From Zonotrichia leucophrys gambelii (lineage: Eukaryota > Chordata > Aves > Passeriformes > Passerellidae): 64,000 nucleotides of DNA. A program made the position numbers and the translations under genes. Below, piece by piece: positions 25,701 to 37,563 of this stretch. Numbering within the stretch: the stretch's first letter is position 1; each line of letters opens with the position of its first letter. Under the pieces are notes generated by a model. The model was not told the origin of the DNA. It made no database searches and saw nothing but the letters and a program-made list of their open reading frames with translations. The DNA is taken from positions 2,937,001-3,001,000 of the forward strand of contig NC_088188.1 in NCBI RefSeq assembly GCF_028769735.1, written 5' to 3'.

Positions 25701-26425
25701 TAATCACAGGAGTCAATGTTGCTTTTCTTCAGCTGAACTCAACAGTGTCAAACCCTTCTCTGCTTCACAGCTCCAAACTGCTGACTCAGAACACCCACAC
25801 AAGTCCAGGGCCAAAAAACAAAGCTCTAGGGGAGTCTTCTTTTCAGGAACCTGCACAAGTCAGACTGCACACCAAAGAACACCATGCACAAACTACTCCA
25901 CAGCCTGGAGTGCCAGGATCTCATTTTTCCATTTCACTTGGCACTAGGAGCACCATGCTATCAATTTTGAAGGTAATAATTTGTGAAAGTATTTGGAGGG
26001 GAAGCAAAAAAGCAACTTAGGGGACTTAATAAAAAAAGAACTGGAATACTTTTAAGCTGGAGTCAAGACAAGGAAATGATACAAAACATATGAGATCCCA
26101 AATCCTAATTTCACTTCTACAAGACATCTCCTGTTTGTACAGTCTATTCTGCAGCTACTCATGGTTTATTAAATTAATGGAAACTCTGAGCTTTAGCATA
26201 TGTTTAATAGCTACAGTGTGCTTTCTTGAGCAATGATATGACTTTCCTACTGTATAGAAAAATACACATGGATGCATTTATGTATGTCAAAAATACCCAT
26301 GCAGGCCTTGATATTAATCAACAACACATATCATCCTTGGTCAAACAAGTACTTTAGGCTGTAGTTAACAATGTAGAGGTAATCTGGTAAAAAGTGTCCC
26401 AGTTCCTCAGAACCTAGAAGAATTC

Positions 26426-26510
26426 CAAAAAAACAAAACCAAACAAACAAACAAAACCAAACAAAACTAAGCAAAAACCCAAAAAAACCCAAGAAACAAC
26501 AACAAAAATC
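26426..26510. repeat. A/C-rich imperfect (AAAC)n tract
   Basis: Low-complexity run built of CAAA, CCAAA and AAACCC units; on the minus strand it reads as GTTT-rich sequence. Confidence 0.85.
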
Positions 26511-27043
26511 AGTTACAAGAAAGACATTCCTCCACAATTAATCAAAGCCCAATAGGCCTCTGGTCCTTCCACAGTATGGCTGTAACATCACCCCATAACC
26601 CAGATGTCCCTCACACTCACACAGCTGGAAAGATCTGTGGGACACAGCAGGACAAGGGGCAATTTTTCATCTGTGTTTCAATCAAAAAATTGTCACTAAC
26701 TAGACTAGGCAGGTTTTGGCTAACACTCAGTGATAACACCCAAGACAAGAAATCCAAGTTCTAATCCTCAATATGTGCCACCCAGAAGGATGAGGGTGAC
26801 ATCATTTGCACATTTGGAAGGTGCTGTATATTGAAATGAATCAAGTTGTTTCCAATGCACCAAAACAACAGCAGAAATTTAATTGCTTACTCTAAAAGTA
26901 CAGGTACAGGGAAATCATAGATGCTTTTAAACTGTGGGTTTGCATCCAAACAGCTATATCCACAATCTGTAGTGAATTAGTGTTCCCCAGTGGCAGGAAT
27001 GCTGGGCAGATATGTGTTGTACACTGAGACATGGGAACACCAT

Positions 27044-27692
27044 TATCCTAGGGTGACATTGTGATGCTTGTATCCCCATTCATGTGTTCTGTTCATGCTG
27101 GATATCATGTTCTGTGCCTTCAAGACTGGCTCTGAAGAGCGAATGTTTTGTTTTGGTTTCTTATCAGCCACTCCCCCATGGCTGGCGGGACACACAGACA
27201 GGGCAGTACATGGTGCTGCTTTTGCTTCTTGCTTTGCTCTCGCTCTTGCCTCTGCTTTGCTTCTGCTTGCTCTTGCTTCTGCTCATTGGTCAATTTAGCT
27301 AAACAGTCCAAATTTCCTCCTGGACTGTTTCTCCTTTCCTTTTTTTGGGAAACCTGCTCCAGGCTGGGCCCTGGGAACACCGAGAGTTTGCACCTTGTGG
27401 CTGCAGCAGCTGCCCCAGCACAGGAGGGACTGAGAACAGAGCGACCACCCCCAGAGAGACTTTCTGAATTTGTTCTGAATTTGTCATCTTTGTCAGAGCG
27501 GTGACAGAGTGGTGTCATCTGGTATTGTTCATTCTGTGTGCTGGGGGTGCTGTGCCTGTTAAATAAACAGGTTCTTTCCACTTCTCTCCAAGGAATCCTT
27601 CCCAAACCAGCTGGGGGGAGAGGCTGTGTGGGTTTGCGTTCTGGCAGGGCCCCTTTGGAGATTCTGTCCCAAATTTGTCCTAAACCAGGACA
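27044..27692 (+). mobile_element. Solo ERV LTR, family Y, with ACCAT target duplication
   Basis: The element starts TATCCTAGGG (expected TG mutated to TA) and ends AAACCAGGACA. It is flanked by perfect 5-bp ACCAT at 27039-27043 and 27693-27697. It contains a CTTGCTCTTGCTTCTG-type pyrimidine-rich tract and AATAAA at 27562-27567. A second copy is at 30053-30679. A 5-bp duplication fits class III (ERVL-like) integration. The long minus-strand open frame crossing it is a shadow of LTR composition, not a gene. Confidence 0.9.
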
Positions 27693-28029
27693 ACCATCCT
27701 GTCCCCCTCCCATAATACACGCAGCCAAGGCAAAACATTGTTCCAGGACACAGGACAGGCACAGAGGGGCAGGGTCAGAGCAGCACACCAGGGAAAAGCA
27801 GCTCTGCGGCAGTGAGGCATGCTCACACATGGCTCCTCCTGTGAGCCAAGAGTGACACCTGCTGGGATCCAGGCTGGCCTCACCTCGGGGCTAAGGAGAG
27901 TCCAGTTAGTGTGGGAACCCAGGAAATTCCTCTGGCTGCCCTGCAGGGCTCGAGACCCTGCCCAAGGGGCTCAGAGACCTTGGCACAGAGCCCAAGACCT
28001 CTGTGCCTTTGATTCAGCCCTTGGAAAAA

Positions 28030-28531
28030 ACAATTACTAACCTTTATATGAAGAATTACAAGCCTCGAAAGTTTAAGTACAATGATAATGAATTTATCAC
28101 AGGGTGAAAAATAGATTTTTGGGGTTTTTAGAATGGGGGTTCAGGAGGCAAGATGGAGAAATCTGGGCATGTCCAGCCTTTCTCCTTCTTCTTCTTCTTC
28201 TTCTTGGTCTCCATCTTCTGCTGTGATGGTGGCACTTTTAGATTGGTTTAGAGTAGAAGCTCACTGTCTAACATAGGTGATGGGTATTGGAAAGTAATTG
28301 TAAACATTGTACATGTAGTTTTTAGTACAAAGACATAACACTGCCCTGGGGGCAGGCAGAGTGCCTCTGACTGTCTTGATGAGCAGACATCAGCTGGACA
28401 GGAGAAAGAATTTTATAGATAAGAAACAAACAACCTTGAGACTGAGAACTGAAGAGCTCTGACTCCTTCTTCGACTGCTGGGCTGGGAAAAGAGACTTTC
28501 CAACACATCTCAGGGTCACTGTGACCAGCAG
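28030..28531 (+). mobile_element. ERV LTR, family Z, plus orientation
   Basis: The sequence matches, in reverse, the element at 33633-34110: a shared TTATCACAGGGTGAAAA start region, a CTTCTTCTTCTTCTTCTTC run, GATTGGTTTAGAGTAGAAG, and a CCTTGAGACTGAGAACTGAAG end region. A (CTT)n run lies at 28184-28205. The exact ends and a target duplication could not be set. It is noncoding. Confidence 0.8.
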
Positions 28532-28587
28532 AGAACCCGAGAGGCCAGGAGAGCCCTAAGTGACAGCACTGAGGGCTTGAGCTCCTC

Positions 28588-28590
<3 letters not shown>

Positions 28591-28632
<42 letters not shown>
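28591..28632. repeat. (CA)21 microsatellite
   Basis: Twenty-one uninterrupted CA units; likely to be polymorphic. Confidence 0.97.
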
Positions 28633-28633
<1 letters not shown>

Positions 28634-29826
28634 CCCACTGCCTACATCCAGAGGAGTCCACACACTCAGGAGGCTTCTAGACCAGCTACACCACATCACA
28701 CAACTCAGCAATGGCACACCACACCAAACTGTGCAGCAAAAAGGAGCAGTCAGTGTTTGTGTAAGGAATAAAGGACAACTGAGTCCACGTCAGAGCAGTG
28801 AAGGAGACAAGAAGCAGAAATTGAAAGGTCAAAGGCACTCACTGTCATCCTTCCCACACCTGTCCCATATGACTTTCAGGGACAGTGATACCCCCCTAGA
28901 AGTGAAACAGAGCATAGTTGCAAGGAAAATAAAAACTGCTGGAACTTTCATCACTGAAAATGATGTGTTTGTGGTCAACATGATGCCAGTCTTGAGAAAA
29001 GGTTACAAGAAATTCAATATTCACATCCGTTCTGAAGATTTCTAGAAAGATCAGCAAAGAAAAATCATTTTGTGCAGTAAGTAACAGAGAATTAGGTCTA
29101 TGTTGTATTGTGACTATTTCTTTTCCTTAGATCTCAACCTATGCTAGCTCTACAGTGCTACTCCTGGGTGGCTCTGTGGGCCCTGCAGTTAGCACAGGCT
29201 TTGCAGGGGCACTAGGGTTAGTGAGCACAATTTAATTAACACTGTGAACTTACTCCCTGCTATTCTCCTACAGCATTAACCTCTAACTGATTCTGTTCTC
29301 TGTGGTTTTGAGGTTGGAGACCCCAGACTGAAACTCAGGGCATGAGCATTTCCCATTCCATTCCACCCCATCCACTCCCAGATATCAGGGGAAAATAGGA
29401 GTTGGGGGAAAGGGGGAGATAAAGTAACATCCAAGAAAAAACACCTCAGCTTTGCATTCTGCTGCTCTGACTTCATCTGTTCAAAATAATAGAGCATTGC
29501 TGCCACCTTGTGCTTTGAGAGATGTCTGCAATCAAGGGGTTTCTTTCATGCCTTACTTTTTCAAACCACAAAACCAGAGCTGCTCCTTACATTGGCACGT
29601 TGAGGACAGAGGGTGAGCAAAGCCCCCGTGTCCCCACAAAGGGGGGACATTGCCTTTCACCAGAGAGCCCAGCCCAAAGCACAGAGCTGCCTCCCCTCCC
29701 TTCCAAGGACAAGGGCACAGCCAGAGCAGGAGGCTCCAGGGCCCCCCAGCCAAGCCCTGCTGCAGACACAGCATCCACAGGGCCAGGCATCCCCAGCCCC
29801 CTTCACCAAAGGCACCAATGGGTTGG

Positions 29827-30839
29827 TGTGATGGTGTCACAGGGGTCCCAGGATGAGGGAAGAGATGAGAATGTTGACTCCATGTTTCAGAAGGCTGATT
29901 TATTATTTTATTATATATATTATATTAAAACTATACTCAAAGAATAGAAGAAAGCATTTCATCAGAAGGCTGGCTAAGGATAGAAAAAGAATGATAACAA
30001 AGGCTTGTGACTGACTGAGACAGTCCAAGGCAGATGGACTGTGATTGGCCAATGTCCTGGGGTGACGTTATGATGCTTGTATATCCCCATTCATCTGTTC
30101 TGTGCCTTTAAGACCGGCACTGAAGAGTGGAAGTTTTGTTTGGGTTTCTCTTATCAGGACACAGAGACAAGCAGTACACAGAGCTGGTTTTTTTTTTACT
30201 TCCAGCTTCGGCTTGCTGCTTTTGCTTGCTGCTTTGGCTTGCTCTCTTTTTCTGCTCTTGCTTCTGCTCTGCTTTCTGCCTCTGCTTATTAGCTAGTTCT
30301 AGCTAAACAGTCCACATTGCTTCCTGGACTGTTTCTCCTCTCCTGTTCCTGTGACCACCTCGAACCTGCTCCGGACTGGGACCCGGGAACACCAAGGGTT
30401 CGGCTGCAGCAGCTGCCCCAGCGCTGGAGGGACTGAGAACAGAGCAACCACCCCCGAAAGAGACTTTCTGATTTTGCCATCTTTCTCAGAGCGGTGTCAT
30501 CGGGTATTGTTCATTTTGTGTGCTGGGGGGTGCGGGGCCAGTCAAATAAACAGGTTCTTTCCACCTCTCTCCAAGGAATTTTTTCCCGAACCGGTTGGGG
30601 GGAGGGGCCGTGTGGGTTTCGCTTTCTGGAGGGGCCCTCCTTTGCAGATTCTTTAACAAATTTGCCCTAAACCAGTACAGCCATTGATTAGAAACAACCA
30701 CATGAGACCAATCACAGATGCACCTGTTGCATTCCACAGCAGCAGATAACCATTGTTTACATTTTGTTCCTGAGGCCTCTCAGCTTCCCAGAAGGAAAAA
30801 TCTTAAGAAGACAATTTTCATAAAAATATGTCTGCAACA
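29827..30839 (-). mobile_element. Family X ERV LTR interrupted by a family Y LTR
   Basis: The left part (29827-30052) and right part (30680-30839) together align to the uninterrupted copy at 51307-51677. The break falls within the sequence GATTGGCCATTGATTAG, exactly where the 30053-30679 element sits. The sense strand is minus (AATAAA read from TTTATT near 29901). The outer flanks lack an obvious target duplication. Confidence 0.9.
30053..30679 (+). mobile_element. Solo ERV LTR, family Y, inserted inside a family X LTR
   Basis: The element has intact TGTCCTGGGG...AAACCAGTACA ends and near-perfect 5-bp duplication GCCAA (30048-30052) / GCCAT (30680-30684). It has a poly(A) signal at 30545-30550 and the same CAGCAGCTGCCCCAGC block as the 27-kb copy. 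The nesting shows that family Y was still active after the family X insertion. Confidence 0.93.
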
Positions 30840-33139
30840 ACAAATTTATTTCCTCTTTGATATTCCAAATTGGGTCTAGCAATAGGAGAAGGTCAGTGCA
30901 GACATGGCTCAGATCCAGCCCAGCTCTGCTGTTTTGCCCTCACTTCAGTTAGAGGCAGTCACCAGCAGGACAATTCCTCAGCATGCTCACTGAGGAAGAT
31001 CCTGCAGCTGTTCCCAGTCCAGAAGTTGTTCTGACAGGGCCTACAGACAGCCTTTGTGTCTGGAGAAAAACCCAGCATTGCAGCCCAGCCCATGCTCTGC
31101 GCACACACAGAGCAGATGTGTTCTGACAGCCACTCACGACAGGAGCTTGGCTCTTCCCTGCAGCTGTCAGCACTCATTGTTGTAGTGTGGAGCCCCCAGT
31201 TCAGTCCTGGAGTGAGAGCCAAATCCATGGCTGCAGCACAGATCCTGTGGAAATACCAGCACACAGTCAGTGGTCTGAAAAGTGAATGCTTTGCTCAGAT
31301 ATATCCAGGGCAGGCGTAGTGGTTGGACCTCTCCAGTACAGACAACAGTGCAACATTTGAATGAAAAAAATTGTAATTTTATCCTTGCCACCTGCAAAGG
31401 AGCAACACTGACAAAGTGGTGGCACCTCTGACACAGAAATGTCCTACCTGATACACAATTTTGCTGTGCTACAAGCTCCAGCTTACCTTTTTTCATTACA
31501 GATTTCAGTTTTATAATGTTACTACATAGGTCCTGTTCAGGTAGGTCATTCTGAGCTTAAATAACATATTTGTCTCCTACAATGGGATAGGAGTAATGGA
31601 TATTATTTTAGTTATGGATTAAGTGTGCTAATAGAACACTTCATCTAATCCTGTTTTCTGAGCAGCGTGGCTACTTACAGTCTCAAAATGAACTGTGGCA
31701 TCAGAGTGGTTTCATACAGCACCAGGCTCCTCCTGGTTTGATTCAAATGTCACAGATGTTGTGGTTAACAGCCACCACTGATAATCTGATTAATCCTGCC
31801 CTGAGTGGTTCTGGAGCACACTAGGAATTAATTACCATCAGAGGGGTGAAGGGCTGAAGGTGTTTAGAATTTAAATTTGGCATGTTTGTACAAATAAATC
31901 AGAGATAAACAAATGCATCAAAATACCTTAGTGCTTAAAATTGATTTGCTTCTGTAGAAAAGAAATTAAATTCTGGATACAAACCAGTGAGCACTAAGAC
32001 ATAATACGGATTTTCATTACAAGAAAGGCAACAACTTCTGCTTTCCCATTTCAGTTATTGTCATAAATGCAAGAACAGCTACTTGAATACAATCCTTAAC
32101 TCCTATTGAGTAGTATCATGGGATACAGGAGCAAATATTTTATCAGTTGGTGTTACTGGGTACAACTGGGGAAAAATGCTCAAGTCTGCACAGCTGTTCC
32201 TTGCATGAATTGTCCCCAAAAGATATGGGTCACACTACGATAACTTTAAAGTACCACTCCAATCATTTCTGTCACAGAGAAATGGTGGGAAATTGTCCAT
32301 CCCAAAGCATGTGGACAATAAGATGAAGAAATTGTAATGACTGACGTGGTACCAGTTGCCACAGAGATCACAGGGCAGTGACCAGCTTCTGTCAGGCTGG
32401 GTTCCCTTGAGTTCCAGCCAGCAATGAGGAGTTAAAGCCACTCCCAGGCCTTCAGCAAAGCCATTTCGTGTGAGGATGTAGCTTAGCCCTAGGCACTGGA
32501 AATCTTCCTATCAGAAACAAAGAACTGAGCCCAGTATTTCTCACAGAAATATACTGAAGTACACTATGCTTTTATAGCAAATTTACATCCTCACATCAAA
32601 CTTGGAACTGAAAACGAAGATTTTCTGGACTATGGTATTGCATACTCTAGATCAGGGAGAGGACCCACAAAGAGACCAGTAATTTATACATGCCAGGCTG
32701 TCAGTCTCTACCCAGAATAAAACACAGGAATGAAGCTGGTCAGGGCATCTGAGGAGGCCACACTTCTAACATTATTTCAAAAGTTGCTATAAAATTCAAT
32801 AGTTTTCCAGCACACTCCATCTTCAGCAGATGAGCTGTCCTGGTTGCAGAGAAGCATGGTGCAGCTCAGCACCAGCCCAACGTGCACAGCATGCTCATTG
32901 AGAATAATGAGAGACCTTCTTAGGCAAAGGTTTTCAAGGTAAAACCCCACCTTCCATCATCAGCACAATGAGAACCAGCTGCAGATAGGTAACAATAAGA
33001 AATGATTTACTGTTCCCATTTTATATTTGGCCTAATTTAACAGCAAATATACAAACACAGCAGGATCATGCACTCAGGCACCGCCCCTTCCACTGGAAAC
33101 CTCTTCACTTCATAACCAACTTTTGTCCCATTGACCTCA
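30840..33139. other. Unique noncoding DNA, no supported feature
   Basis: Mixed-composition sequence with short random open frames on both strands (the longest, at 31167-31496 minus, lacks splice or family support). I see no clear repeat or RNA gene. Confidence 0.5.
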
Positions 33140-33145
33140 TTTAAA

Positions 33146-33469
33146 TGTCATAGGAAGGGGACCAGGACACCAGGTGGTTCATCACAGGTCCTTCAGGTCC
33201 AGTCCAGTTTATTGAAGAAAGCATCAAACACTTATACAGCAAATAATAAGCTTATGAATATTCTGTAAGCCAAGCAATCTATTGGTTAAACTATACCATG
33301 AACTCTTCCTCATTCCTTAGGGGTTACATCTCTCTTTTCTCATGTCTCTTTCACTGTTTGTTATTATACTACAGCTAGGCCCAAGGACACACTATCTTTG
33401 CAGGTGCAGGATTTGGAATTAGCCACGGTTTTGTACTTTTCCAGTCTTTAGCCAGCCAAATTCCCAACA
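33146..33469 (-). mobile_element. Solo ERV LTR, minus-strand sense
   Basis: On + the element runs TGTCATAGGA...TTCCCAACA, with TG...CA ends. It is flanked by TTTAAA (33140-33145) and TTTAAT (33470-33475), a 6-bp duplication with one change, which fits class II (ERVK-like) integration. The poly(A) signal is read on minus from TTTATT at 33208-33213. Length is about 324 bp; no internal region adjoins it. Confidence 0.8.
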
Positions 33470-33632
33470 TTTAATCGCATAGAAGCAGCCAGGAAAGAGA
33501 AACAGTCTGAGTGCAGTGGTCTAACCCTCCACTGAGGCTATCAAACAATCTGCTAGAAGAGTATAGAACCTGCAGAAAAATAAATTACATTCCAAAAGAA
33601 GAAAAATAAATACAACACAGTCTGAATTCTTG

Positions 33633-34110
33633 CAGTCTCGGGTTGCTGTTGATAATTGCTGCCCCGAGATGTGCAGGATATCTTTGCTTCGGCCCTGCAA
33701 CTGAAGAACGAGTCTGGACTCTTCACTTTTTGGTCTTGAGGTTGTTTATTAATTCTTATCTATAAAATTTTCTTTCTGCCCAGCTGAGATCTGCTCAGCA
33801 GGGCAGCCACAGGCACTCTGACCGCCCCCAAGGTGGTGGTGTCTTTTTATACTACAAACTATGTATAACATATTTACACTTAATTCCCAATACCTATCAC
33901 TTATGTTAGACAGTGCACTTCTACTCTAAACCAATCCCAAAGTGCCAACATCACTGCAGAAAATGGAGAACAAGAAGAAGAAGAAAGGTTAGACATGCTT
34001 AAGTTCTTCTATCTTGTCTTCATAACTCTCATACCAAAAATCTTAAAATCTACATTTTCACCTTGTGATAATTTTATTATTATACTATTTAAACTTCTGT
34101 GACTTTCAGA
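33633..34110 (-). mobile_element. ERV LTR, family Z, minus orientation
   Basis: This is the reverse complement of the 28030-28531 family. Shared blocks, read on minus, include TCTAACATAAGTGATAGGTATT, GATTGGTTTAGAGTAGAAG and a CTTCTTCTTCTTG run. The copies are diverged from each other, so they are separate old insertions. The exact ends are uncertain. Confidence 0.78.
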
Positions 34111-36220
34111 TGTCGCTATAGGACACGAAAGAACACAAGCACACCACCGTTCTCAAGGTGAAGGAAAAAAGGGGAATATTTATAGTGTTCCAAGAGTGAC
34201 AGTGGATTGGAGGGTGACAGTGCCACCTCTCCAATGACACTGGACAGTCCAACAGTCCATCAACTCTCTCCTCTTCAATCAAGGAATGCAAAACAATGAG
34301 TTATTTACAGAAAGTGTGTGAGAAAATTCACTACAAGAATGTCAACATCAGAAGGCTTAGAAAATCTTAAAAAACCAGGGTGACATTCAGGTTCTCATAG
34401 AAAGCTGGTAACTTGCTCCAGGGGTCAAAATCAAATCCCCAGGTGTTCTGGGCTGTGTGCCAGGGTCTCTGAGCCCCCTGACAGGGTCCTCAGCAACTCT
34501 GGACACCCAGAGAGATGCACTGAGCTCCGACATTGCAGCACCAGCATCATTTTGCTTCAGTCAGAGCTTAAAAGCCCCACCTCAAAAGCTACTTTCATCT
34601 TTCAGAAAATGCATTTTAAAAACCCAACAAACTAACAAAGCCTACATAGCACTGTCCAGCCCTTCATCCCACAACCCCTCTAGACACTGAAACCCCCATG
34701 GTACTTGCAGGCAGTTCTGTCTGTCCTTCCATTAGGGCCATAATCCCAGCAACAGCCAGGCTGGATGAAGCTGCTCCTGGACATAAACTGCAAACTGCTC
34801 CAGGAGTGAAAGGACACTGAGGGGGTGTCTGCTGTCACTACATCAATTCCTCCCCGTTTTCACTCCTGTAGCAAGCACATCTCTTCACATGAAGACCTCA
34901 CCCCTGACCCAGCCAGCATTACTACAGGTGGCAGCCACAAACTAAAGCTCAAAAACTTTCGCTTCTGATCTACCTTCAAGTCAGATATATACAACAGCAG
35001 AATTTCACTTCAGCTTTTCTTCTAGCTGCAGCTCTCTGAGGAGCAAAATACAGCATTAATCTGTCCAGTCCAGACCTGCTTTCAAACACATTTTCCTTCA
35101 CACTTCAATCCATACAGCCATGGCTAATAACACTCATACATCAGCAATTTCCTTCCTGTGGTTCTCACTCCTCTGGGGGCAGGGAGGGAGACCACAAACT
35201 ATTTGAGAGATATCCACAGAGTGTCTGAGAAAACCTGGTTTCTGCACACCTTACAGCAAACCACTTATGGGCCCATAAAAATTTCACACAAGTCCCTTGT
35301 AATTTTAGAGGGGAGGCTCCAAGAACCACTACTGTCCACTGTGATATTCCAATGATAGAGAAATCTCTGATTTATGACCTCAAAACCCCACATTATTTTA
35401 CCAGCTTTGCCCCTTCAGCATAGCAATAGACAGGATTTGTCACTGTTGTGGGCCTCAGTCTCTTTACTAAACTAAGGGGGGGGAAATTGCATTTTTTTAA
35501 AAGATCTAAGATTAAGTAAATGTTATTTAAAAGGTATATGTTGCTACTGTTCTGCCTTTAAAGTTCACCTCTGTAAATCTCTTCAGTACATCAGATGAAT
35601 TGAATTCCTGAGTCTCCTGTAATCAAACCCTGGGATTCAGCACTGGAAGCCACACATTTATGTGGAACTATCCTGTTTGCCCACACAGAAATAATTGTTG
35701 TGAGGTTGGTTTAGTCTTTACACATTGGGGGCAGAACACTACAATACAGTGTAAATATTAATGTAGTTGGTGACAGTTACATGTTCTATGTTTGCAAGCA
35801 ATTGACATACAAATCACACAAAACAGGATCTCATAAAAACAGAGCAGGAACAGAATGCAGAAATCATTGGTCAATGGAGCAGGGGAGCCATTATGACACC
35901 ATTAAGGCAAAGCTTCCCAAGCAGATTTGTCCTGTCAACACAGGGACAGAAAGAGATGATTGCATATCATCTGTATGTCAGCAGAAATACTTCAGTTGCT
36001 CCCAGCTGTTGGGCAGAATTGCAGAATTTAGCAATGATATAAACCTTGCATACCTTCAAGGATGCCTTGCTACTTCAGACCTTGAAGGATGTTGTTTCTT
36101 CAAGTAAATTTGCTAATTTATTATTAAGATCTTGTTGAAGAACCAACAAGCCATTATGCTAGCTAGCATCTAAACACAGATTTTTTAACATTACTCCTGT
36201 TTCAGCAAGCATATAATCAC
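34111..36220. other. Unique noncoding DNA, no supported feature
   Basis: Short random open frames only. A G9 run near 35477 is the only low-complexity feature noted. Confidence 0.5.
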
Positions 36221-36223
36221 TGG

Positions 36224-36384
36224 TATTATATTATACTGTATATATTATATTATATTATATTATATTATATTATATTATATTATATTATATTATATTATAT
36301 TATATTATATTATATTATATTATATTATATTACATTATATTATATTATACTATACTATACTATACTATACTATACTATACTATA
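36224..36384. repeat. Compound pentanucleotide microsatellite (ATATT)n-(ATACT)n
   Basis: About 160 bases of nearly perfect 5-base units. The first part is ATATT and the last 40 bases or so are ATACT, with single interruptions near 36332 and 36349. A pure A+T tract this long is likely to be length-polymorphic and easily unpaired. Confidence 0.95.
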
Positions 36385-37524
36385 GTGTGTGTTTATCATA
36401 CACAATTCTTTCATGTTACATGACCTGGCTTTTACATGGCTTTGCTTTAAAAGCTTTATCTATATTTCTACTACTTCCTGGAAGAATCCCACAGAAGAGC
36501 TTTTTTAGATGCTTATGACTTTTAAAAATGCATGACTTCATTAGAAGAAGTCCCAATTCTGTTCTGTAGAAACATGACCAAAATCAGTTAAAAATCACTG
36601 GGAGCTTCCCATTGGGTAGCCTGGGCCTTGAAAAGCCTTTACCAGTCATCTAACCTTCATTATACTGCACACAATTTGTACAACAAATGAATCCTCCCAG
36701 CACTCTCTATCTCTTGTGTTTCTTTAATTTCTACCTTTCTGGAAGCTTCTTTTGCTTTTAAATATAAAGGTAAAAATCTGGTTTGACCTCATTCTCTCCA
36801 GAAAGGAGACTGGATGGACCATCAGCACCAATCATGGCTGTGTCCTTCCCCTACCCATTGCCTTAGCTGCTGCTTCCCACAGGGTAAGCAGCTCATTCCC
36901 AGTCTTGCTCATGGTTTCAGTGCCATGCTGAGCCTCTCAGGGTGAGCAGGACACAGGTCACAAGTTGCCTGAGTTATGAACTCACAGGTGTCACACACTG
37001 GGCAGAGCCCATCTTCTCAAAATTCTGGGGTGTACCTGTTCACTCAGACAAACCCAGCAGGATACCTGCAGATTCCTGAGCAAAACTTTTATAAGACTGA
37101 GACTACAACTCTCATCCTAGACATTTAGGTTAACTCTGGCATGCTGATCAAGATCTCCAGTGGTAGAGTGCCCTAGCTTTCCAAATAATACAGCACAGCT
37201 CTGCCATGCCTCCCACAGCTGTGAACAGGGCAACAAAGGTGCTTATGCTGCTCTAACTACTCTCTTAAGGGAAAAGAATAGGAAAAAATTACTACTTGAA
37301 AAACAGCAAGCCTGTTATAATGCTTTCAGGGAATGCTTGCACTTAAGTCTCACCTTTGTTCTTACCCTGCAGCAGAAACAGTACTTAAAGTTTCAAACAC
37401 TTCATTCAGCATAGAAACTTGAAGCCAACCTCTTTCAAATGCATATTAGTGTGAAGGGCTTCACCTGGCCATGGCATTGTGCAAGCTGTGGGTTATGCAA
37501 AACCATTCTAGCTTGGGGCCAGAG

Positions 37525-37563
37525 GGGTTAGTGCACAGGGTTAGTGCGCAGGGTTAGTGCCCA
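37525..37563. repeat. Three copies of a 13-bp unit
   Basis: GGGTTAGTGCACA, GGGTTAGTGCGCA and GGGTTAGTGCCCA are tandem. The GGGTTAG core resembles a telomere unit but the period is 13, so this is a local minisatellite seed. Confidence 0.8.

Noticed and set aside
27120..27830. 236-codon minus-strand open frame
   Set aside because: It lies mostly across the family Y LTR, reading its pyrimidine-rich tract as Gln/Glu/Lys-rich protein. It is not a retroviral or cellular protein.
28532..33632. A provirus between the family Z LTRs
   Set aside because: The two LTRs face opposite ways and the interval contains other solo LTRs and unique DNA, with no gag, pol or env homology that I can see.
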